Shown piece after piece: positions 33,425 to 43,108 of a stretch of 64,000 bases of DNA. Below the pieces are notes generated by a model. The model saw nothing but the letters and a program-made list of their open reading frames with translations, searched no databases and had not been told where the DNA came from. Where the stretch lies: positions 15,085,077 to 15,149,076 of the forward strand of contig CM043946.1 in NCBI GenBank assembly GCA_014529385.2, read 5' to 3'. Numbering within the stretch: position 1 is the first letter of the stretch; each line of letters starts with the position of its first letter. The stretch comes from Adiantum capillus-veneris. Taxonomy: Eukaryota > Streptophyta > Polypodiopsida > Polypodiales > Pteridaceae. The position numbers and the translations under genes were made by a program.

Positions 33425-34396
33425 CTAGTAATTTTGGGTGTTTTGCAACCCAAGTCTTTTCTTATTTTTTGATTTTTTGGTCCTTTTTTTCTGACCCAGC
33501 TATAGAATAGAACGTATGATAGCTCAAAACGAGCGTCTTAGTCAGAGGGACGTGCCGTGCTTTACAACCCTCCGTTTGGTCACTTTATGCCCTCAGAATC
33601 CCTAAAACCGTCAATTTCTAGTAGGGAACTAGGCCCGAATTAGAAAGTCTAAGGGTGCAAGTGGGAAGAGAAGGGAGGAGAGTGGAGGACTTGCCCCACA
33701 TGCTCTCATTCCCTCTTGAGGGGGTAGGGTATATATATAAGAGTAAGTCTAGTATCTATCATAAGACTGAGGACTGAGGCCTGGGCCTGGGCTTGGGCTT
33801 GGGCTTGTTGATCCCGATCAAAATTTTAGTGTAGCCCCCCAGTCACTCACGCTTAAATATTCTCGGTTCTTTTTTTTTTTACTTTTTTTTTTTTTTTTTT
33901 TGGGCGACGACCGCGTGCGGTTTTGGTGACCCTTTCTTGGCCACACACGCTGTCACATACCTAACCTCCCAGTCAACAGCTCACAGCTCACAGACAGCTC
34001 ACTACCTTATCTACTTACTAACAGTGTTGCTAACCACTAACTAATCTGTTAACTACATACTGTCCACCTACTTCCTCTCTCACTACCTTACTGTGCAAAG
34101 ACTGTATGCAGGCAAACCTTGACAGAAAACTGTGTACAGGCTGTGTGCAACAGAAATTGCTAACTGCCTTCCTACGTATTCATTCACTGCAAACAAGCTA
34201 ACGACTACTAATTGTGCAAAGACTGTGTGCAAACAGAAAACACAACATTATGCAGAAATCACAGAACTTGCAGACAATACAGAAATTAACAACTTGCAAA
34301 AAAACAACTCATTCCTCTTCCTCTTCCTCTTCTTTCCTACTACAAACAACTCATAGGAGAAGCACAAAGTGCCTCTTGGGCTTAGTGCAGGGCAAT
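33425..34396. other. Element A 5' leader
   Basis: Non-coding on the minus strand, with homopolymer runs at 33869-33900 and simple repeats near 33773-33810 (GGCTTGGGCTTGGGCTTG). No gene seen. Confidence 0.6.
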
Positions 34397-34414
34397 TCCC
34401 CGGCAGCGGCGCCA
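34397..34414 (-). other. Element A primer-binding site (tRNA-Asp type)
   Basis: On the minus strand TGGCGCCGCTGCCGGGGA, 4 bases from the LTR, differs by one base from the tRNA-Asp primer site usual in plant Tat/Athila elements. Confidence 0.85.
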
Positions 34415-34418
34415 AAAA

Positions 34419-34684
34419 TGTGCGCTCCTTGCCGCACTGTTGAAGCAAGGGACTTGCGGATACACCGTGTGCGAGCCACAAATGGCTCCAAGCACACAAC
34501 AAGACTAATCTAGCAAGCTCAAAAGAGGGCAATGGTGTGTCACTCACCGCTCTATGCTCCTGTCGTGGAGGATTCCTCGCCGTGATGAAGAAGAAGCTGC
34601 AGTCGTGCCGCGCTCAACCGCTTTGCCGCCGTCGTGCCTTCGTAATGCTCGATCGCACACACACTCTCTCTCTCTCTCTCTCTC

Positions 34685-34731
<47 letters not shown>

Positions 34732-35045
34732 CGCACACACACGAGGAGGTGAAGAAGAAGAAGATGGAGATGGATATGGAGCAAGAGCACTCTTCTATTG
34801 CACAAATGAGAGAACGAGTGAATTTTAGGTTTAGTTGACTTTTATATGAGCTCACCCCATTCACACTTGGGCGCCCATGCTTAGCCAACTAATCCCGTGA
34901 ATGTCCCAGTTAGAGTGCGCCTCTCATCGGCGATCACTCTTACCCTTTTCCTATTGGTCCGACAAGCCCGGTACCTGACTCTACCAAATACATAATACAC
35001 GTCCGTCGTAGGTGATGGGGTGTCCGTGAGCCGTGAAGGTTAACA
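34419..35045 (-). repeat. Element A 5' LTR (in its own sense)
   Basis: 627 bp, same ends as 19493-20079, with a longer (CT)n(CA)n tract (34664-34740). A TATA-like CATATAAAAG on the minus strand lies at 34840-34848. Confidence 0.95.
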
Positions 35046-35290
35046 ATGTGCCAATCACAGCGGCATCAATGGAGGAGATCGGAGAATATGCTCAGTGAGA
35101 AGCTGCTGAGGTGCTTCCAGACGAGCATCAAGCTGCTACTCTCTATGGGGTGCATGCAGAGGATCTACAAAATGAAACGGAGGACATCTGTTTAAAAGGA
35201 AAGCTCTATATAGATAGAGGAAGTTATGCTGAGCTTTACGAGGATGAGAGAGAGAGACCTCTTAAAGCCATAAATATTGTATTTGAACAA
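35046..35290 (+). pseudogene. CACTA transposase C-terminal tail (right of element A)
   Basis: After the second ATGTG copy the transposase frame resumes: PITAASMEEIGEYAQ, a stop near 35096, then VLPDEHQAATLYGVHAEDLQ in the same general region, an acidic tail of the kind that ends TNP2/DUF4216 proteins. The frame then fades into A+T-rich sequence near 35290. It is the end of the gene begun at 15975. The exact C-terminus is uncertain because an intron or a frame change may occur near 35100. Confidence 0.5.
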
Positions 35291-35437
35291 TTTTGCTCCG
35301 TTTATAATATATATTGTATTCACGTGATTTTTTGTTCATTTCTATCTATATGCATCATTGTGTCATTGTATTTAATGGTCTTTGTATCCATTCCAGGTAC
35401 GTATGCTCTAGGTATGTTCTCACAAGCAGGGACGACG

Positions 35438-35680
35438 AGCACTACGCTTCGAGTGGGATGGAGACTAAAGCTACAATCACGAAGGTCTACTCAATATAGA
35501 TGCTGCTCGTCCCATCGCTAGATCTAGTTGATCGGGTGAAAGAGATAGTAAGAAGCACTACCACTACTTCTCAGCGTCTCTTTCACCCGATCCATTAGAT
35601 TTAGTGTTGGGGCAAGCAACTTCTATGATCATACCTTTGTGATGCAGCTTCAGTCCCCATCGCACCCGGAGCGTAGTGCT
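35438..35680. repeat. Long fold-back (inverted repeat), possible small-RNA hairpin
   Basis: Left arm 35438-35545 and right arm 35577-35680 are imperfect reverse complements over about 105 bases, separated by 31 bases. The inner 16 bp (GATCGGGTGAAAGAGA, 35530-35545 with 35577-35592) and outer AGCACTACGC ends match perfectly; the middle is about 75-80% by eye. RNA from either strand would fold into one long hairpin. It could be a small-RNA source, a terminator or a short fold-back element. Confidence 0.75.
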
Positions 35681-35743
35681 TTTACAAATTGAGAAAAATT
35701 CAATGAGATCTCTCTACATAGGAATCCCTCCCCATTTATGAGT

Positions 35744-35744
35744 C

Positions 35745-35822
<78 letters not shown>
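35744..35822. repeat. (CT)n microsatellite
   Basis: Nearly uninterrupted CT run of about 78 bases, upstream of the second CACTA gene. Confidence 0.95.
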
Positions 35823-35823
<1 letters not shown>

Positions 35824-35872
35824 ATTTTCCACGTTTTCTTCTCCATTCAATGTTCGTGTGTTTAATGCACGT

Positions 35873-37038
35873 ATGGATGATGATGAGTTTCTGTCTTCTT
35901 TGTCACCCCAGCAGAGACAGTGGTATGTGGAGCGTCATTGCTCTAGAGCACCATCGCGCATTCCTACTCCTTCACTGTCTCCCTCTGTTTCGGAGAATTC
36001 AGCGCGCTCCGACACTTTGATGTCGACGAGACGATCTTCACACTCGTCTAGGCACAGGTGCTGTAGTGGTGGTGGCGGCGGTTATTGTGGGGATGCCGCC
36101 GCCGATGCCTCGACATCGCCTCGTGTTCAATGAGGCTCTTTACCCTCCCCTTCTTTGTCCGCCCCCACACCTGCCACAGCATCGCCATCTACACCAGGTT
36201 TTGTGCCGTTGACGGTCATTCCTAGGAGCTACACACCACTAGCTACTCCTCGAGGAGTCACTCCAGTCGACACTCCTCGCTTCGGGGCCCAAAATCCAGT
36301 GGAGACACCTGACATCCGTACCCCCATCGACACGCCCCTAGAGACCCCTGCCGGGACACCCAAGTTCACGCGTCACCAACGAGAGGGCTTTCCTTACTCC
36401 ATTGACTTCAGCGGCGGCATCATCTTGGATGATGAAGGCAAGAAGGTGATCTCGAACATGCACGGTCTTTTCTCTCAGGTGTTTAGACACTACATACTAA
36501 ACACTTGGAGTGAAGTACCAAGTGATTTAAAAGACAGATTCATCAGCATGCTGCTTGACGAGTTCCCCATTTTAGCACGGGATGAACACTTTAATGAAGA
36601 CCTGATGAAGGTTCGAATGCACGAATACTGCAAGCACAAGCATTCCGAAGTGCAGAAGGCAATTAAGCATGGGTGGAACAGACCAGATTGGCTGGCCAAA
36701 GAAGATTGGAAGAATGCGGATAAAGTAGCGCATGAGAATCCCGACAAGTGGAAGCAATAGAAGGAGGCAGCCAAAGCACGAGTAGAAGCAGGGAGCTCGC
36801 ACCACTTAGGGAGCGGCGGGTGGACATCATTTCAGGCCAATTTTGTAAGTGTTTTCGCATTGCTCTTTAGGTTTGATAGTTTAGGGTTTAGGGGTTTTTA
36901 AATTCTAACATAATGTATTCTTTGTATGTTTTGACTGGGTCGATGACAGGACGTGACCCCACACCGTATGAACATGAGTACGCAGGCAGGAAGGGCTTAA
37001 ACGTCCTAATGGACATTTTGAGTTCTCGCGGTGGCATG
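35873..37038 (+). pseudogene. CACTA second gene, Transposase_24 (Ptta/En/Spm) type
   Basis: ATG 35873 (MDDDEFLSSLSPQQRQWYVE) opens a Ser/Pro-rich N-terminus with TP repeats (PVDTPRF, PVETPDIRTPIDTPLETP). The C-terminal part fits the plant Transposase_24 pattern: FRHYILNTWSEVPSDLKDRF, EYCKHKHSEVQKAI, NRPDWLAKEDW and, after a stop, HHLGSGGWTSFQANF. A GT-AG intron at 36845-36949 leads to RDPTPYEHEYAGRKG, ending at another donor-like GTTAGT near 37038. In-frame TGA at 36131-36133 and TAG at 36758-36760 break it. A protein of this kind (TNPA-like) would bind the subterminal repeats. A third exon may run from about 37121 to a nearby stop. Confidence 0.7.
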
Positions 37039-37179
37039 GTTAGTATTAGGGTTTACTCTTTTCTATTTGTTGTGTTGTTTTGTAAATTATATGTTTATAC
37101 TTTCTGCAAAATCCGACAGATACGCCCTTGGACGTGATGAGACGTCTGATTAGACGACGTCAGTCTAGCCATAGCTAGA

Positions 37180-37590
37180 TAGCGTTAGTTTCCTTTCGTT
37201 ATAGCATATGTATCATGAGATGACATTTATACGTCTTTTAGTAACTATTGGAAAACCATGTATATTTTTTCAATAATGACAATGGTTTTGTAACTATTAC
37301 ATTTGTAAAGTTTAGCAATCAAGTGATTTTGCCTATGATGTGTACAATTGTCATTGATTTACTTTTGTCAGTTTTGTATCTTTATTCTGCAAACAATACT
37401 ATGGATGATGGAGTTAATGGTTATATTGTCTTGTGGGTGACTACTTTGGGTCTATATCTAAACTTGCACTTTCTTTCAAAGGTGAATCTGGGCTTATCTT
37501 GGATTTATTTAGGTTTACTCTATTATTGAAACATTCAATATGGTTGATGGGTGGCAGGGCATCCAATGCCCTGCCACCAAAAAAAGTTTC
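37180..37590. other. CACTA 3' non-coding region
   Basis: A+T-rich, no gene seen, upstream of the right subterminal repeats. Confidence 0.6.
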
Positions 37591-37594
37591 TATT

Positions 37595-37782
37595 GGGCGT
37601 CGCTATATAAGGCTATGAACGTCGCTATATAGCGACGTCTATAGTGACGCATATAGCGACGCTCATAGCGATGTTCTCGTATCGATGTTGTTAGCAACGG
37701 TCTTAGCGATGCTGGGGAGTATAAAAACCCAATGTTTTTTTGTCGCTAACAACGTCACAAGTGCACACAACCTCTTGTAGTG
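37595..37782. repeat. CACTA right subterminal and terminal repeats
   Basis: Dense TAGCGACG/CGTCGCTA motifs in both orientations, including a perfect 18-bp palindrome CGTCGCTATATAGCGACG at 37620-37637, then the 12-bp TIR 37771-37782 and TSD TAG 37783-37785. Only a few copies of the core occur at the left end. Confidence 0.85.
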
Positions 37783-37785
37783 TAG

Positions 37786-38500
37786 AGTGGCTTCCAAAAA
37801 CAACATATAGTCAATCATGCTATCACCATTGTTCTTTCTACATGTAAAGTCCTTGGTGCCTTGCCATAAAGATACACCATTTGAAAAAATAAGCATTCCG
37901 ATACTATTGCACATATGTAGAAGTGACTTTCCATAGTGATCTTATTCTTTTGCATCATTAGAACATTGATTATACATGTATGAGTCATCCATTCTTCTTG
38001 AGATATGCGGCATGTCGACTTGTTGTGTGTCATGTTGTAACGTATTTGTGCGAGCATTCGTGTCTCCAAAGACAATGACCCTGGTTTTTGTAATGAGAAA
38101 TGTCTTCCTCTAGTTCACCAAAGGGCTGATCTCTATCCAAATCCAAGGGAGCATAAAAGTTGAAGTCTTAGTGAGAAATGTAGCAACCAGTCACAAACAT
38201 TAGTTGGTCATTTAGTGCGCTAATCTTTGACAATGAAAACATATTTCAAACCCTTTTTTATCATAAATGCTATGCCTCCTTGGCCTCTACGTTGCTTTGC
38301 ATTTTTGGCCCACATCAAAGAATACACATCGTATTTGTCAAATCCAAGAATTCGTTGCGCATCATGCTCCCATGTTTCAACAATAAATATCACATCGGAT
38401 TCATTGGTAAGCTCATCAATGCCAATTTCCACATTCCATGGATACCCATTACAATTCCAAAAGGTTATTCGCAAGCATGAGTTGGTTTTATAGATCATGT
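37786..38500 (-). pseudogene. LINE endonuclease, N-terminal and middle part
   Basis: The minus-strand frame 38498-38220 reads LRITFWNCNGYPWN, SDVIFIVETWEHDAQ and RRGQGGIAFMIKKGL: the N, E and GGIA blocks of the apurinic-type (Exo_endo_phos) endonuclease of non-LTR retrotransposons. After frame changes DFNFYAPLDLDRDQP (YAP block), a GDTNART-like block near 38055, and SNGVSLWQGTKDFTCRKNNGDSMIDYML follow down to 37786, where the CACTA element interrupts. The domain ends at 14402-14090. Multiple frameshifts and a stop at 38220 make it inactive. It would nick target DNA to prime reverse transcription. Confidence 0.8.
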
Positions 38501-39445
38501 GTCCCTATTTGTTGGGTAAACTTGCATCCTCCTCAAGTGACTTTTCTTCTTGAGATGACACCTTAACCTTCTTGCTTCTTTCCTTATATGATTTGCGACG
38601 TGGATTTTAGTGCATAAGAGTGCAATCCTCATATACATTACAACTCGTTCCCTTGAGATAGATCTAACTATTGTCAAGAATGGTCTTTCTCTTTACCTCA
38701 TTAGCCATGGTACATACAATAGGTCTTTCTCCCAAGCAAGGGACTCCTAGTTTTCTAACTTGATGTGCACCATAACCCATGATTCCAAACATGCCAAAGT
38801 ATGTAGCAAAAAACTCTTCAATATCAACCACAAAAGATTGAGGTGTTTCCATGCTTTCCTCCTTGATGGACCACGAATGACGATGTTCTTTGAGCATTTT
38901 TGTCGCTCATGCAATTATTGAGTGTCCACATTCTCTACGTTCTTTGCTTCAACAACATCTTGCGTGATAGGAGATGTAGAAACCACATTATCCCTACATA
39001 TATCAGCTCATGATTTGGATGCATTTGTCATCTCACATACATCATGTCGTATTGTATCTATCGTTTCCTTTATCAATACATGATTACTCTCAACTTTGTT
39101 CAAGCGCTCTTTCAATACATTCATGTCAACAAGAGAGCGCTTACATTCTTGAACTTCATTCTCAAGATGCATCAGGTGTGTTATTTGCATTTCAAGAACC
39201 TTCTTGAGGTGCTTATTCTCCACAATAAGAACTCTTAAAGTGCTACTCTCCATTGCAAGTGCGTGCAACTTTTCACCTTGGTTATTGACGGTTTGTTGTA
39301 ATGAGACCCAGTAAGCCATGATCATTGCTTTCGATGTAGACAATGTGGTTGGATTAGCATCAAATTTCCTTGAAGATTTTGCATCATTGTCCATGGCAAG
39401 CGTGGATTTTTCACCCTTGTGAGCTTTGTCCGACATTTCTTTCAA
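38501..39445 (-). pseudogene. LINE upstream ORF with coiled coil
   Basis: ATG 39436 (MSDKAHKGEKST) on the minus strand runs to 39008. Residues ~45-140 have heptad spacing (LHALAMESSTLRVLIVENKHLKKVLEMQITHLMHLENEV), probably a coiled coil, as is common in LINE ORF1 proteins. 38897-38495 continues in broken frames (FVVDIEEFFATYFGMFGI, then SSQEEKSLEED) into the endonuclease. I infer it belongs to the same LINE because it lies directly upstream in the same orientation. No RNA-binding motif is identified with certainty. Confidence 0.45.
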
Positions 39446-39658
39446 GTCGGCAACAAAAACGCAAAGTTATGATAGCTTTTTCAATTTTGAGATGTTGTAA
39501 CAGCAAAGCCTTCCATTGCTCAAAAAAATTCTATCTTTACATCAATGTGTAGAGGGCATTGTGCTTTTTCATTGAGGCTACAGATCACCTAAATCGGAGT
39601 TCAAATGAAGAAGTTATGATCAAAAGAGTGAATTGTTGTCTACTAGGGCAAAAAACGA

Positions 39659-39722
<64 letters not shown>

Positions 39723-39770
39723 GGAGAAATAGGGAGAGAGAGAGGAAAATAGAGGGAGAGAGACAGAAAG

Positions 39771-39821
<51 letters not shown>

Positions 39822-39846
39822 AAAGGGAGAGAAATAGGGAGAAAGA

Positions 39847-39878
<32 letters not shown>

Positions 39879-39889
39879 TAGTTCTATTA
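39446..39889. repeat. Spacer with (GA)n microsatellites
   Basis: (GA)n runs at 39663-39719, 39774-39812 and 39853-39878. 39446-39660 is non-coding. Long ORFs here are repeat artefacts. Confidence 0.85.
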
Positions 39890-40594
39890 TCGTTCTCGGA
39901 GGTCAATTTTGACCTATGAGACTTCATTAATAAGTAGCCCAAAGAGGGTTGGGGAAAGTGGGCATCCTTGTTTGACACCAATGGTGCTTGCAAAAAGAAT
40001 TTAAATTCTATCTACCATACTAGTCGACATATCACTTTTTGATAGATGTGAAAGACTGCATGCATAAATTCTCTCGGCACTTGAAGGCTTTGTATACGTC
40101 TCCAAAGACTTTCTCACGGTACCATGTCAAAAACTTTCTTGAAATCCACAAAGCAACAATACAACTTTCTTCCTTTTAATTGAGACGCTTCCATAAGAAC
40201 TCAAAGAGTTACAAGGTGCAAATCAATAGTGCTACGATGCTTTCAAAAACTTGCTTGGCCAAGCGCATGTTTTCCGTTCTTTTTAGCCCATTCACTTATC
40301 TTCATCTCCATGATATATCCAAATAACTTTGCCATCAAAGAACCAACCATTATAGTGCGATAGTTGTTCACATTGTTTACATCTCCTCCATCTTATCAAA
40401 CATGGGTTGCTCATAGAGGTTCTTGCAATGCATATACATATCCTCAAGAATCAGTTTACCAACGCTCTCAACATGCTTTCCTTTTAGATTTTGCCAAAAC
40501 TTTCCACATGCATGTGCTTCCTCTTGCACTAAAAGAAGTTTTCTTTTTACTTCCCAGCTTCTCCTTCTTTTTTTAACAAGTGCTTTGTATGCCT
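39890..40594 (-). pseudogene. LINE reverse transcriptase fragment
   Basis: On the minus strand from 40594: AYKALVKKRRRSWEVKRKLL and CGKFWQNLKGKHVESVGKLIL match the segment between endonuclease and RT. NYRTI, a KLFGYIMEMKISEWAKKNGKH segment, LGQASF, STIDLHLVTL, YCCFVDFKKVFDMVP and a GVKQGCPLSPTLFG-type block follow in several frames. This is the N-terminal half of a LINE RT; the FADD box and beyond are absent. It lies 5' (on the minus strand) of the endonuclease, the reverse of the normal order, so it is another copy or a rearranged piece. Element B interrupts it at 40594. Confidence 0.75.
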
Positions 40595-41883
40595 TGATCC
40601 GAGCCTATCACAAATTTTTGTTTATTATATTTTGTTGGTTTTTCTTGCTTCTAGGGGTTTACAATAAAAGAAAGAGTGAGAACAACCTCTTGGAAAAATT
40701 TAAAAAAAAAGATTTGATAGGAATTTTTTCTTGACTAGTTCACCGGAGGTGAAAGGTAGAGGGAGAACCTAGTGGTAAAGGGAAGGGAAAATATGTAAAT
40801 GTGAAAAGAAAAGATATGATGTGGTTGTGGAGCCATGCACCCATGATTCAAGGGTCATGAGTGGCTCATATCATCATGGCTTTGGAGCCATATGATGATT
40901 CAAACAAATGGGACCCAAGTGGAAGACTTGGTAAAGAAAGGAACCAGACACATGATTTTGCTGAATTTCTAAACAATACTTCCACTCCGATCCAAGAAAA
41001 GTTGTCTTCATCAAAGTTGTAGCTGATGAGCTGGAAATTCTGGCCATACTTTTTTTATAATTTTTGCATCTACGGTCTAGGAGATATGGCCAAAATGGCG
41101 GACACCAGTTTTTTCAACTGTGGTGGAGACCACCCCCTCTACCTTTACACACACACACCCTTCCTTTTCCACATTGAGACCTTCTCTAAAAATCAGCCAT
41201 TAGTCTTCTCACCCTCCTCTCCTTCCTCCTCTCTCTCAACCTCAAAAACCCATCAAAATTCCTCTTCTAATCACCTCTCAAGTCATGCTTAATCTTGTTG
41301 TAATTCATAAGTTCTCATTCAACCCCTTCTATTATTACTAGATATGTATTGATTTTATGTAGATTCTTTACATTTTAAAATAAGGAAGCTCTTGGACTCA
41401 AGCTATGGAGGAAGGAGTGAAGACAACACAAGTGATGATGGAGCTAATTGGTCAACAAATCACTTGGAAGGAGCTTCTTCATTGGTTGAATGTCCCTAAT
41501 CAAGCTTCATTTGTACAAATTACACTTGGATCTTAACCTCACTCCTAATCACTCTCTTTCCTATATAAAGAGGCCTTCCCCTTTGTAATTTTAAGCCTCC
41601 CTCAGCCCCATTGAGTCTTTGTATCACTCACCATGAGCCCATAAGCTCATTCATTCACTCTATTCTTGCACATTCTAGAGTGCAAATTGTTTCATGCTAG
41701 TAATCTCTCCTTCTCTTACTTATGTTAATTAAGAGAAATCTTGTATATATGTGTGAGAGTGCTTGATGTGATCTTGGCTAATCCTTGAGTGGTTGTTTGG
41801 TAATCTACATGCTATTTGTGTTGGGAGTGTTTGAAGTCATCCATTCCTTGTACACACACTAAGGTTAATGCTTCATTCATAGT

Positions 41884-41951
<68 letters not shown>

Positions 41952-42066
41952 TGTAGCGGTCCTAGCCCACGCTTCCAAGACTAGGTGGTGCCCTTATCTC
42001 ATTTCCCTTGTGGCGCAATGGAGTTTGTTTTGGTGTAGAGGCCGCCATTCCAAATTTCCTTCGTCA
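40595..42066 (+). repeat. Element B 5' LTR
   Basis: 1472 bp with a TATA box (CTATATAAAG, 41561-41570), and a (CT)n run at 41885-41948. An 88-codon ORF at 41026 is present unchanged in the other LTR but shows no domain. Confidence 0.95.
41562..41569 (+). promoter_or_regulatory. Element B LTR TATA box
   Basis: TATATAAA in the LTR, repeated in the 3' LTR at 49234-49241; the likely RNA polymerase II promoter of the element. Confidence 0.6.
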
Positions 42067-42071
42067 TAAAT

Positions 42072-42089
42072 TGGTGCCCCCACGGAGGA
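42072..42089 (+). other. Element B primer-binding site (putative)
   Basis: TGGTGCCCCCACGGAGGA, 5 bases after the LTR; 17 of 18 bases identical to the site of element C. tRNA identity not determined. Confidence 0.65.
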
Positions 42090-42116
42090 GTTCTCAAGCA
42101 GCGCTCTATCACTCCT

Positions 42117-42620
42117 ATGAAGGAAGATCCATCAAATTCTCCGAGACTTCCACTATGGTCTCCCCAAGAAGCTCGAGAAAAGAAGCGTCTTTATCGACAA
42201 ACGGCACGTATGCGGGTAAAGAGAGTTAACTACACACACCCTTCTTTGCTTCAAGGAAAATCTTGTAGTCATCAAGTCCCTAGGTCAAAAAATTGTGTTG
42301 AGTGCTTTGTGGCTAGTGTGAAGACACTTCCTTTGAAGCCTCGACTTCAGGTGGTGAAAGCACTCTCAAACTCGGGTATTAACAAGTTTTTTGAGGGGGA
42401 GCTACACATCAATGGGGTGCGGTATTGGCAAGAGGCTACATATGGTGATGCACTCCAACTACTACTCGCAAGAAGGCTCAAGGTGGTTGAGAGGGTAGCC
42501 ATCGAACGCTATGAACTCTACAAAGCTGAAGATGGTCACACCAAAGCTAGGCTAATCACTGGTGAGCAAATTCTTCGCATCTCTCAAATGGTGGGATCCA
42601 AGAGAGATCAACTTCAATGA
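42117..42620 (+). CDS. Element B leader ORF, 167 codons, unknown
   Basis: ATG 42117 lies 27 bases after the primer site and the frame is open to TGA 42618-42620. The N-terminal third is basic (REKKRLYRQTARMRVKRV); the rest is mixed, with GELHINGVRYWQEATYGDALQLLLARRLKV, which resembles a compact globular domain. I recognise no family and see no counterpart in the leader of C. It precedes two short related ORFs and gag. It could be an accessory protein, or an upstream ORF that reduces gag translation. Confidence 0.45.
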   Translation: MKEDPSNSPRLPLWSPQEAREKKRLYRQTARMRVKRVNYTHPSLLQGKSCSHQVPRSKNCVECFVASVKTLPLKPRLQVVKALSNSGINKFFEGELHINGVRYWQEATYGDALQLLLARRLKVVERVAIERYELYKAEDGHTKARLITGEQILRISQMVGSKRDQLQ

Positions 42621-42653
42621 AGTGCTTCATGGAAGTTTGTAATTAATGCACCA

Positions 42654-42863
42654 ATGAATAATCCCATTTTCTACAACTTTCAATCAATTCAGAATGTTAG
42701 GGTGAATGTGCGCATTGATAGAAATATTTTTTTCCAACAAAGATTGGTCTTCTATTTTGGAGCTGAGAGGTTGAGAGAGATATTGTTGTCCCCTGACCCT
42801 ATAATATTTCCTATTTTGGAATATAATGTATCTTTTGATGTTCACATCTTCATCTTGCTTTAA
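42654..42863 (+). CDS. Element B short pre-gag ORF, copy 1 (69 codons)
   Basis: ATG 42654 to TAA 42861-42863. The motif RNIFFQQRLVFYFGAERLREIL, followed by P-x-P, a hydrophobic stretch and SFDVHIFILL at the C-terminus, is closely matched by the short ORF before gag in element C (57194). A more diverged second copy follows at 42873. Alternating hydrophobic residues suggest a small beta-rich or membrane-associated fold, but no family is recognised. Conservation between two different elements indicates selection on the protein in the past. Function unknown. Confidence 0.6.
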   Translation: MNNPIFYNFQSIQNVRVNVRIDRNIFFQQRLVFYFGAERLREILLSPDPIIFPILEYNVSFDVHIFILL

Positions 42864-42872
42864 GCATACTCC

Positions 42873-43085
42873 ATGAATCATAGGGATTTATATGGACCTT
42901 TCCAACCTCTTGCTAGACAAACTGTGCATATAATAGCTAGCACAAAGCTTAGGTTCCAAAACATCATAAGGAACTTACTAGGCCCTCGTCGTCTAGCTGA
43001 GATTAATGCATCTATCAATCCATTTATTCTACCGTTAATAAGATATGATTTGGGCCTAGACGTTTTCATCTTTGTGCTGTATTGA
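42873..43085 (+). CDS. Element B short pre-gag ORF, copy 2 (70 codons)
   Basis: ATG 42873 to TGA 43083-43085, starting 9 bases after copy 1 ends and finishing about 24 bases before the gag ATG. It shares with copy 1 the pattern F-Q near the centre, LGPRRLAEI for FGAERLREI, P-x-I-L-P-L-I-x-Y and the DVFIFVLY ending, so it looks like an ancient tandem duplicate. Similar length and the same ending position relative to the next ORF support this. No known domain. Confidence 0.55.
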   Translation: MNHRDLYGPFQPLARQTVHIIASTKLRFQNIIRNLLGPRRLAEINASINPFILPLIRYDLGLDVFIFVLY

Positions 43086-43108
43086 GAGGAAGGCAACCCA
43101 TTTTTATG

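Larger units (their letters stand above)
19493..35045 (-). mobile_element. Ty3-type LTR retrotransposon A, minus strand, nested in the CACTA transposase
   Basis: LTRs 19493-20079 and 34419-35045 begin TGTGCGCTCC and end TTAACA, with a perfect ATGTG duplication. On the minus strand the order is LTR, Asp-type primer site, gag with zinc knuckles, protease, acidic linker, RT, RNase H, integrase, an in-frame extension with a second protease-like domain, a further ORF, purine tract, LTR. Length is 15553 bp, or about 13.6 kb without the TRIM inserted at 21592-23512. LTR substitutions are about 3% by eye (about 17 in 587), apart from dinucleotide length. Several stops and one integrase frameshift are present; the RT box is intact (FLDD). 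Confidence 0.93.
14406..37782 (+). mobile_element. CACTA (En/Spm) DNA transposon carrying nested LTR elements
   Basis: The ends CACTACAAGAGG (14406-14417) and CCTCTTGTAGTG (37771-37782) are perfect 12-bp inverted repeats with TAG duplications. Between them lie a TNP2/DUF4218/DUF4216 transposase gene and a second gene of the Transposase_24 type, both on the plus strand, as in En/Spm elements. Total span is 23377 bp, of which 15558 bp is Ty3 element A plus its duplication, leaving about 7.8 kb of CACTA sequence. Subterminal CGTCGCTA/TAGCGACG repeats lie at both ends. Stops in both genes indicate it is not autonomous now, though its ends are intact and could be mobilised in trans. Confidence 0.93.

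Noticed and set aside
39643-39993. Minus-strand ORF of 116 codons
   Set aside because: Mostly Ser/Leu from the (GA)n tract; only its first ~20 codons belong to the LINE RT fragment already listed.
41026-41292. 88-codon ORF present unchanged in both LTRs of element B (again at 48698)
   Set aside because: Identity follows from the recent duplication of the LTR; Ser-rich composition, no domain, no independent evidence of coding.
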